Source: Geodermatophilus aquaeductus (GTDB lineage: Bacteria; Actinomycetota; Actinomycetes; Mycobacteriales; Geodermatophilaceae). From it: a DNA stretch of 64,000 bases. Below are positions 58,264 through 64,000 of this stretch, in pieces. The first letter of the stretch is position 1; the number at the start of each line of letters is the position of its first letter. The DNA lies in assembly GCF_900182545.1 (NCBI RefSeq), contig NZ_FXTJ01000002.1, forward strand, positions 682,001 to 746,000. The letters run 5' to 3'. The position numbers and the translations under genes are program-made. The notes beneath the pieces are model-generated. The model saw only the letters and a program-made list of their open reading frames with translations. It was not told the DNA's origin and searched no databases.

Positions 58264-59441
58264 GCGCCGCCGGCCTCGCGCTGCCCCCGGCCCGCCGCCG
58301 GCCCTGGCGCGGGTCCACGCGGCGGCTGCTGCCGGTCCTGCTCGACCTCGCGGTCGCCGCGGCGATCTGCGTCCTGGGCTTCCGCTACCTGTCCGGCCCG
58401 CTGCAGGTGCTGGAGGCGGCCGGGGTCGCCCGGGTGCTCGGCTGGATCGCGCCGGGACAGGCGTCGGGCGTGCTCCCGCAGCACGTCCTGATCTTCCCCG
58501 ACGGCGGCGGGATCATCGACGCGGTCGTGACGGCGTCGTGCTCCTCGGTGCTGTCGGTGCTCGGGCTCACCGCACTGACCGCCGTCGTCCTGCGCAGCCG
58601 CAAGCTGCACGCCGTCGGTGGCCTGGTCGTGGCCGTCGGCGCCCTGCTGGTCCTCAACCACGGCCGGCTGCTGCTCTCGGCCTGGGCGGGCCTGCAGTGG
58701 GGCGAGGGCGCCCTCGTCCTCTTCCACGACTGGGTCGGCACGGTGTGGAACCTGGTCGCCACCCTGGGGGGCTTCCTGCTCATGGTCTGGGTCACGCTGC
58801 CGGCGCTCGAGCGGGCCGAGCAGGACGTCGCGGGCCGGCACACCGCCCGCCGGCCCGACAGCTGGGCCCGTCCCGGCCTGGGCTACCGCGCGCCCGAGGG
58901 CGACGAGGCACAGGGCCGCCGGCGGCGCACCACCGTGACCGGGCTGCTGCACCGCCACGTGCTCCCGCGCCGGCTCTCGGGCTGGCTGGCCGCCCGCCGC
59001 GAGGCCGCCCGCGTGGACTACCGGCTCGGCCACCTCCCCCCGGACCGCCGGGCCGACCGCATCCGCGAGCTGGCCGCCGACGGACTGGGGGCGCACAGCG
59101 CCTCGCTGGTGGCCGTGGCCACCTACGAGACCGATCCGGCCGTGCTGGACTGCCTCGCCGAGTGCGTCGCCGCCCGGCAGTGGGAGCCGGTCACCGACGC
59201 CCGCGTCTCCGCGCTGCGCCTGTGGGCCCGGGGCTGGCTGCTCGCCCGGCCCGCCGTCGACCGGGACGAGGCCGCCCGGACGGGGACCGCGCCGCAGCCG
59301 ACGGTCCCGGTCGCCCGGATCGCGGTCCCGCCGGCCGTGCCCCGGTCCGCTGAGCCCCCGCCCGCAGCGCCGTCGCCGAGCACGGCCGCCCCGCACCCCG
59401 CCACGTTCGCCCGCCCGCACGACTCGGAGACGCCCCGGTGA
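58260..59441 (+). CDS. Exosortase/archaeosortase-family protein with C-terminal extension
   Basis: 393 residues. The first 180 hold about five membrane helices and the expected transpeptidase triad: Cys94 in VVTASCSSVLSV, Arg136 in VLNHGRLLLSAW and His156 in LVLFHDWVGTVWNL. The remaining 210 residues are cytoplasmic: a linker, a helical region (about 240-330, LPPDRRADRIRELAADGLGAHSASLVAVATYETDPAVLDCLAECV) and a Pro/Ala tail. Exosortases cleave C-terminal sorting signals and attach proteins to an envelope glycan. Assignment by motif and by the GT2 neighbour; the family number is not known to me. Coupled at both ends by GTGA overlaps. Confidence 0.8.
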   Translation: MSAAGLALPPARRRPWRGSTRRLLPVLLDLAVAAAICVLGFRYLSGPLQVLEAAGVARVLGWIAPGQASGVLPQHVLIFPDGGGIIDAVVTASCSSVLSVLGLTALTAVVLRSRKLHAVGGLVVAVGALLVLNHGRLLLSAWAGLQWGEGALVLFHDWVGTVWNLVATLGGFLLMVWVTLPALERAEQDVAGRHTARRPDSWARPGLGYRAPEGDEAQGRRRRTTVTGLLHRHVLPRRLSGWLAARREAARVDYRLGHLPPDRRADRIRELAADGLGAHSASLVAVATYETDPAVLDCLAECVAARQWEPVTDARVSALRLWARGWLLARPAVDRDEAARTGTAPQPTVPVARIAVPPAVPRSAEPPPAAPSPSTAAPHPATFARPHDSETPR

Positions 59442-60487
59442 CCTCGACCCTGCACCCCGCGCCCACTCCCCCGTCCGAGGACACCGGCGCCGGTCGCGCG
59501 GCCGTGCTCGTCACCGGCGCGGGCGGCCCGGCCGGCGTCGCGGTCGTCCGCCGCCTGGTCGCCCTCGGGCACCGCGTGGTCGGCGTCGACGCCGACTGGT
59601 CGGCCGCCGGCTGCGCCCTGGCCACGGTCGGCGCGGTCGTCCCGCGCGCGGACCACGTGCGCTTCGTCGACGCCCTGGTCTCCCTGGCGACGGCGCACGG
59701 CGTCGACGCGCTGATCGGCACGGTGGCCGAGGAGCTCCCCGCCCTGGCCGCCGGGGCGTCGCCGCTGGCCGCGGCCGGCGTCGCCACCTGGCTGCCGTCG
59801 GTGAACAGCGTGGAGCTGTGCTGCGACAAGGCCGCCTTCGCCCGGACGCTGCGCGACGCCGGGGTCCCCCACCCGGCCACCACCGGGACGGCCGCGGGGC
59901 TGGCCGCCGTCCCTGGGCCCTGGGTGGTCAAGCCGCGGGCCGGCCGCGGGAGCCGCGGGGTGCGCCTGCTCGACAGCCGGTCCGCGGTCGCCGAGGCCCT
60001 CAACGAGGACGCCGCGCTGATCGCGCAGACCCGGCTTCCGGGGCGCGAGTTCACCGCCGACGCCCTGGTCGGCCGCGACGGCGGCCTGCTCACCGTGGTG
60101 CCGCGCTGGCGCGACGACACGAAGGCGGGGATCTCGGTCAAGGGCACCACCTTCGACTCCCCCGCCGTCACCGACGTGGTCGCGGCGGCCCTCGAGGCGG
60201 TGCGGCTGACCGGCCCGGCGAACGTGCAGGGCTTCGTGGCCGACGACGGCCGGGCGACCGTCGTGGAGATCAACCCGCGCTTCTCGGGCGGGCTGCCGCT
60301 GACGCTGGCCGCCGGCGCCGACGTCGTCAGCGCCTACCTCCGGGGCATCCGGGAGCCGCAGGCCGCGCTGCCGCACCTGTGGTTCACGCCCGGCGTGCGG
60401 ATGAGCCGCTACTTCGCCGAGACCTACACCGGGCCGGACGGCGCACCGGTGGCCGACCCCTCCGTCGCACGGGCGGTGTCCGCATGA
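59438..60487 (+). CDS. ATP-grasp ligase
   Basis: 349 residues. An N-terminal Rossmann-like domain (AVLVTGAGGPAGVAVVRRLVALGHRVVGVDAD) precedes the ATP-grasp: CCDKAAFARTLRDAGVPHPAT, VVKPRAGRGSRGVRLL, TRLPGREFTADALVGRDG, ANVQGFVADDGRATVVEINPRFSGGLPLTLAAGADV. This matches carbamoyl-phosphate-synthase-like ATP-grasp proteins (PylC/CarB-like) seen in surface polysaccharide clusters. They ligate a carboxylate to an amine; the substrates here are unknown. Confidence 0.9.
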   Translation: MTSTLHPAPTPPSEDTGAGRAAVLVTGAGGPAGVAVVRRLVALGHRVVGVDADWSAAGCALATVGAVVPRADHVRFVDALVSLATAHGVDALIGTVAEELPALAAGASPLAAAGVATWLPSVNSVELCCDKAAFARTLRDAGVPHPATTGTAAGLAAVPGPWVVKPRAGRGSRGVRLLDSRSAVAEALNEDAALIAQTRLPGREFTADALVGRDGGLLTVVPRWRDDTKAGISVKGTTFDSPAVTDVVAAALEAVRLTGPANVQGFVADDGRATVVEINPRFSGGLPLTLAAGADVVSAYLRGIREPQAALPHLWFTPGVRMSRYFAETYTGPDGAPVADPSVARAVSA

Positions 60488-61635
60488 GCCGCAGCCGGCA
60501 CGTCCTCGTCCCCTTCGGCACCCGGCCGGAGGTGGTCAAGCTCGCCCCCGTCGTGGCGGCGCTGACCGCCGCCGGGCACCGGGTCGACGTCGTCGACACC
60601 GGGCAGCACACCGACCCCGCCCTCTCCACGCGGCTGCAGGAGACCCTCGGCCTGGCGCCGACGTGGCGCTTCGCGCTCCCGGCCGGGGACCCCGCCGCAC
60701 GGCACGGCGCGCTGCACGCCGACGCCGCCGGCGCGGTGGCCCGCTCCCGCCCGGACGTCGTGCTGGCCCTCGGTGACACCAACACCGTGCCCGCCTACGC
60801 CCTGGCCGCGCGGGGCGCCGGCGTGCCCTTCGCCCACCTGGAGGCCGGGCTGCGCAGCCTCAACCCGCGCAGCGTCGAGGAGGTCAACCGGCGGGTGGCC
60901 GCGGCCGTGGCCGCGTTGCACCTCGCCCCGACCCGGCGGGCCGCGGCGTTCCTCGCCGCCGAGGGCGTCCCTGCCGAGCGGGTGTTCGTCGTCGGCAACC
61001 CGGTGGTGGACACGCTCGTGGCCCGCGGCATCCGGCCGGTGCCGGTGGCGCAGCGGCGCGGCGTCCTGGTGACCGCCCACCGCCCCACCAACGTCGACGA
61101 CCCGGTGCGGCTCGAGCGGCTGGTGGGCGTGGTGCGCGCGCTGGCCGACCAGGTCGGGCCGGTGACCTTCCCGGTGCACCCGCGCACCGCCGCCCGGCTC
61201 GCCGCCGCCGGTCTCGACGCCGAGCTCGAGCACCCGGCGATCACGCGCAGCGGCCCGGTGGACTACGACGCCCTGCTGGCCGCGCTCGCCTCCGCGCGCC
61301 TCGCGGTCACCGACTCCGGCGGCATCCAGGAGGAGGCCGCCTACCTCGGGGTCCCCGTGGTCGTGCTGCGTGGGTCGACGCCGCGGTGGGAGGGCGTCGA
61401 GGCCGGGACCACGACCCTGGCGGGCCTGGCCGACGACTGCGCGGCCGATGCCGTCCTGGCCGCCGCCGCGGCGCACACCGGAGCCGAGGGCCAGGCCCGC
61501 GCCGCCGGGCTGCCCTGCCCCTACGGCGACGGCACGACCGGGCCGCAGGTGGCCGCCGTCCTCGCCGACGAGGCGACCGACGCCCTGCTGGCCCTCGACG
61601 AGCCGGACTTCACCGACGGCCGGCTCCCGTGGTGA
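60484..61635 (+). CDS. wecB: UDP-N-acetylglucosamine 2-epimerase, non-hydrolysing (WecB-like)
   Basis: 383 residues; the ATG overlaps the ATP-grasp stop (ATGA). GTRPEVVKLAPVVAAL at the start, ALGDTNTVPAYALAARGAGVPFAHLEAGLRS with the catalytic Asp and Glu, EEVNRRV, VTAHRPTNVDDP with the His, and VTDSGGIQEEAAYLGVPVVVLRGSTPRWEGVEAGTTTL. The usual DHLS stretch after the VNR motif is replaced by Ala-rich sequence. It interconverts UDP-GlcNAc and UDP-ManNAc, supplying a sugar to the cluster. Confidence 0.92.
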   Translation: MSRSRHVLVPFGTRPEVVKLAPVVAALTAAGHRVDVVDTGQHTDPALSTRLQETLGLAPTWRFALPAGDPAARHGALHADAAGAVARSRPDVVLALGDTNTVPAYALAARGAGVPFAHLEAGLRSLNPRSVEEVNRRVAAAVAALHLAPTRRAAAFLAAEGVPAERVFVVGNPVVDTLVARGIRPVPVAQRRGVLVTAHRPTNVDDPVRLERLVGVVRALADQVGPVTFPVHPRTAARLAAAGLDAELEHPAITRSGPVDYDALLAALASARLAVTDSGGIQEEAAYLGVPVVVLRGSTPRWEGVEAGTTTLAGLADDCAADAVLAAAAAHTGAEGQARAAGLPCPYGDGTTGPQVAAVLADEATDALLALDEPDFTDGRLPW

Positions 61636-62369
61636 GCGCCGCCCCTCCCTGGGACGGCCTCCCGCCCCTGGCCGTGGTCGTCGACCTCGACGACACCCTC
61701 TACCCGCAGGCCGCCTACCTCGCCGCGGCGGCGGCCGACGTCGGGACCGCCGCCGCGTCGGCCGGCCTGGACGGTCCCGCGGTGCACGCGGCGCTGGTCG
61801 CGGAGCTCGCGGCCGGGTCCGACACCGGCGGCACCATCGACCGCGCGCTGCTGGCCACCGGCGTGCCGGCCGCCGACCTCCCCCGCCACGTCCCCCCGCT
61901 GGTCGCCGCCTTCACCGCCTGCGCACCCGACCGGCTCGAGCCCTACCCGGGCGTGCGCGAGGCCCTCGCGACGCTGGCCGCCGCGGTCCCCGTGGGCTGC
62001 CTGACCGACGGCAACCCGGTCATCCAGCAGGCGAAGCTCGCCGCGACCGGCCTCGCTCCACTGCTCGGGGAGGTCCTGGTCACCGACACGCTCGGTGGGC
62101 GGGCGGCGCGCAAGCCCGCGCCCGCGGGACTGGTCGAGCTGGCCGCGCGGCTCGGCGTGCCCGCCGACCGCGTGCTGGTCATCGGCGACCGCCCGGGCAA
62201 GGACGTCGCCGTCGCGGCCGCGGTGGGCGCCCGGGCGATCCGCGTCCGGCAGGGCGAGTACGCGACCGTGCCGGACGTCCCCGCGCCGTGGGCGGTGACC
62301 GCCTCGTTCCCGGAGGCCGCCGCACTGGCACGGGGCCTCGTGCGCGCCGCCGTCCCCGCGGCCGGCTGA
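61632..62369 (+). CDS. HAD-superfamily hydrolase
   Basis: 245 residues; GTGA overlap with the epimerase. Motif I VVVDLDDTLYPQ, motif II VGCLTDGN, motif III Lys in RAARKPAPAGLVEL and motif IV VLVIGDRPGKDVAVAAAVGARAIRV. The cap is helical (type C1). It probably removes phosphate from a small metabolite in the pathway of this operon, for instance a sugar or lipid-linked intermediate; not provable here. Confidence 0.92.
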   Translation: MSAAPPWDGLPPLAVVVDLDDTLYPQAAYLAAAAADVGTAAASAGLDGPAVHAALVAELAAGSDTGGTIDRALLATGVPAADLPRHVPPLVAAFTACAPDRLEPYPGVREALATLAAAVPVGCLTDGNPVIQQAKLAATGLAPLLGEVLVTDTLGGRAARKPAPAGLVELAARLGVPADRVLVIGDRPGKDVAVAAAVGARAIRVRQGEYATVPDVPAPWAVTASFPEAAALARGLVRAAVPAAG

Positions 62370-62485
62370 GCAGGCGCGTTCCCTCCTGCGGGTGATCCCG
62401 GCGGCGGCCACCTGCACCGGCCCGTCCCGCCGTCCGATGCCCCTTCGGTGGGGCGGAGTGCGCCCCGGTCCGGAAGGGGTTGCAC

Positions 62486-63025
62486 ATGGCAGGCAGGACG
62501 CGGCGGCGCAGGGCGCCGCTCGGGGCGCGGCTGGCGGTGATCGCCGGGATCGTGCTGTCCGTGGTGCTGCTGACGCCCGGCGCGGCCAGCGCCCACTACG
62601 GCTGGATCCGGCCGGTGGTCACCTGCGTGACCCCCGTCCAGGGCGGGTCGTGGACGGCGGTGTTCGGCTACACCAACACGACGTCGTCCACGCTCACGGT
62701 CAACCGCGGCAGCCTCAACGACATGACGCCCGACCAGTTCGACGGCAAGCAGGTCACCCACTTCTCGCCGGGGACCCGCCAGGGCGTCTTCTCCGTCTCG
62801 GTGCCGGCGTCGATCACGACCGTCCAGTGGCAGGTCTACGGCGTCTACGGCATCGCCCGGCGCGACAGCAGCACCCGGTGCCCGTCCTCGACCGAGCTGC
62901 CGGCCGACGGCAACGGCATGGGCGTCGTCATCGCCCTGGCCGCCGCCGGCGCGGTCGGTGGCACCTCGGTGTACGTCTCGCGGCGGCGCCGCGACCGCGG
63001 GGCCCCGGTCCCGACCGAGGGCTGA
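62486..63025 (+). CDS. Secreted small protein with a sorting-signal-like C-terminus
   Basis: 179 residues from the ATG at 62486-62488 after GGAAGGGG. A signal peptide (basic RTRRRRAPLGARLAV, hydrophobic IAGIVLSVVLLTPGA, cleavage after ASA36) precedes a domain of about 100 residues starting HYGWIRPVVTC with two Cys (47, 132) and aromatic residues (WTAVFGYTNTT). The C-terminus has the three parts of a sorting signal: ELPADGNG (137-144), a hydrophobic helix (GVVIALAAAGAVGG) and the basic cluster RRRRDR. It could equally be a simple type I anchor. No family is recognised. Confidence 0.8.
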   Translation: MAGRTRRRRAPLGARLAVIAGIVLSVVLLTPGAASAHYGWIRPVVTCVTPVQGGSWTAVFGYTNTTSSTLTVNRGSLNDMTPDQFDGKQVTHFSPGTRQGVFSVSVPASITTVQWQVYGVYGIARRDSSTRCPSSTELPADGNGMGVVIALAAAGAVGGTSVYVSRRRRDRGAPVPTEG

Positions 63026-63037
63026 AAGGTCGTACAC

Positions 63038-63071
63038 GACCGGACCTCCCCCCACAGAGGGAGGTCCGGTC
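63038..63071 (+). terminator. Terminator after the secreted protein gene
   Basis: GACCGGACCTCCC (63038-63050) pairs perfectly with GGGAGGTCCGGTC (63059-63071) around an 8-nt loop, 13 bp past the stop. Confidence 0.9.
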
Positions 63072-63154
63072 GCCGCACTGGAGGGCGCCGCACGCGGCGC
63101 CGATGGACAGGTGTCGGGCGGGAGGCCGCCCCTGACGGGGAGAGGACGGCGGCC

Positions 63155-63889
63155 ATGGACGGCGCGACGACGAGGACCGCGGGACGCAGCGTCCTGGCCA
63201 TCGGGGCGCACCCCGACGACGTCGAGCTCGGCTGCGGCGCGACGCTGATGGCGCACGTCGCCGCCGGCGACACGGTGACCGTGCTGGTCATGACCGGCGG
63301 CGAGAACGGCCCCGGCGACGACCGCCAGGTGGCCGGCCGGCGCGCCGAGCAGCAGCGGGCGGCCGAGCTGATCGGCGCGCGACTGGTGTGGGGCGGCCTG
63401 CGCGACTGCGAGGTCGTGGCCGACTCGGCGACCGTCCGCCGCATCGAGCAGGTGCTGCAGGACACCGCCGCCGACCTCGTCTACGTGCACGCCCCTGACG
63501 ACAGCCACCAGGACCACCGCGCCATCGCCGCCGCCACCCTCGGCGCGGCCCGGCGCCTGCCGCGGGTCCTGCACTACCAGAGCCCCTCGACACTGACCTT
63601 CACACCGAGCGTCTTCGTCGACGTCACCGCCTTCCTGGCCGGCAAGCTCGACGCCCTGGCCGCGCACGCCTCGCAGGTGGAGCGCTCGGCGATGGTCGAG
63701 CCCGACGCCGTGGTCGCCTCCGCGCGGCACTGGGGAGCGCAGGCGCGCATCGGCTACGCCGAGGCCTTCCAGCCCACCCGCATGGTGCTCGACCTCGCCC
63801 CCGCTCCCCGGCCGGTGCCCGCCTCGGTCCCGGCCTCGTGGTCGCTGGTGCCGGCGCACACCGCGTCGATGCCGGCCCGCGGCCGCTGA
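63155..63889 (+). CDS. PIG-L (LmbE) family deacetylase
   Basis: 244 residues. Zinc-site motifs AIGAHPDDVELGCGATL (about 16-32) and the HxxH in APDDSHQDHRAIAAATLG (about 113-130), with VMTGGENG between them. Family members deacetylate GlcNAc-containing lipids or small molecules (MshB, GlcNAc-PI deacetylase). Next to a UDP-GlcNAc epimerase and a GT2, N-deacetylation of a hexosamine in a surface glycan is plausible. It has its own transcription unit after the terminator. Confidence 0.93.
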   Translation: MDGATTRTAGRSVLAIGAHPDDVELGCGATLMAHVAAGDTVTVLVMTGGENGPGDDRQVAGRRAEQQRAAELIGARLVWGGLRDCEVVADSATVRRIEQVLQDTAADLVYVHAPDDSHQDHRAIAAATLGAARRLPRVLHYQSPSTLTFTPSVFVDVTAFLAGKLDALAAHASQVERSAMVEPDAVVASARHWGAQARIGYAEAFQPTRMVLDLAPAPRPVPASVPASWSLVPAHTASMPARGR

Positions 63890-63939
63890 CCTCGCGCCGG
63901 GCGGCGCCTCACCAGGACCCGCACCACTGCAAGACCGCG

Positions 63940-64000
63940 TCACCGGAACACCTGCCCGGCGATACCGATGACCATCGGCGCGATCCCCAGGCACACGAAG
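63940..64000 (-). CDS. C-terminal end of a membrane protein (partial)
   Basis: A minus-strand frame enters from the right edge and stops at 63940-63942, giving FVCLGIAPMVIGIAGQVFR. The hydrophobic sequence with a final basic residue suggests the last membrane helix of a protein outside the window, convergent with the PIG-L gene. Too short to name. Confidence 0.45.
   Translation of the reverse strand, partial: FVCLGIAPMVIGIAGQVFR

Noticed and set aside
56607..59441. Fusion of the glycosyltransferase region with the exosortase gene in one 944-codon frame
   Set aside because: The upstream part is out of frame with the GT2 domain and is Arg-rich. The true exosortase start is the GTG at 58260 that overlaps the GT2 stop.

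Overview
The window is very G+C-rich, tightly packed chromosomal DNA from an actinomycete. Many genes start with GTG and overlap their neighbour by 4 bp (GTGA or ATGA). The gene order follows the mycobacterial block lpqE-radA-disA / mutY / clpC1-lsr2-lysS / coaX-panD-panC / folK-folB-folP-folE-ftsH / hpt-tilS-DUF2342-dacB-ppa / holB-tmk-topA / DUF1998 helicase-TadE genes. A Geodermatophilaceae member (Blastococcus, Geodermatophilus or Modestobacter type) is my best guess. That rests on base composition, gene order and the mix of DNA-repair genes, not on any search.

Layout. 1-8.9 kb: an ECF sigma/anti-sigma pair whose anti-sigma carries a long repetitive outer domain, an iron-sulfur (6-4) photolyase-like protein, an LpqE-like lipoprotein, radA, disA and mutY. 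8.9-14.8 kb: clpC, lsr2, lysS and an unknown membrane protein. 14.8-20.6 kb: one overlapping operon DUF2520-panC-panD-nadB-nadC-coaX that joins pantothenate/CoA and NAD synthesis. Its panD/nadB junction carries a perfect 215-bp tandem duplication. 20.9-26.6 kb: an SDR enzyme, a DUF6779-like membrane coiled-coil protein and an OpuC-type glycine betaine/choline transporter whose binding protein looks circularly permuted. 26.6-36.2 kb: folate genes, ftsH, hpt, tilS, a zinc-protease-like protein and dacB, all on the minus strand. 36.2-45.4 kb: ppa, three methyltransferases, a UvrA2-like ATPase, a VOC/AraC pair, tRNA-Thr(CGT), holB, tmk and a small winged-helix regulator operon. 45.4-56.6 kb: topA, a WXG-like/DUF1023 pair, a proton-pumping pyrophosphatase, an Hrq1/MrfA-like helicase and three Tad-pilus-like small genes without the rest of the Tad machinery.

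56.8-62.4 kb holds the most unusual system: five start/stop-overlapping genes encoding a processive GT2 glycosyltransferase, an exosortase/archaeosortase-like protein with a large C-terminal extension, an ATP-grasp ligase, a WecB-like UDP-GlcNAc 2-epimerase and a HAD hydrolase. They are followed by a secreted small protein with a sorting-signal-like tail and a PIG-L deacetylase. I read this as a cell-surface glycoconjugate and protein-anchoring cluster; the link between the exosortase and the small protein is inference.

Several intergenic regions carry palindromic elements beginning with or containing TGAGC that supply the stop codon of the upstream gene (disA, folK, ftsH, dacB); a related one extends folB. 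Long open frames opposite real genes are common because of the base composition and were not annotated, with one exception flagged as doubtful (54665-56002).
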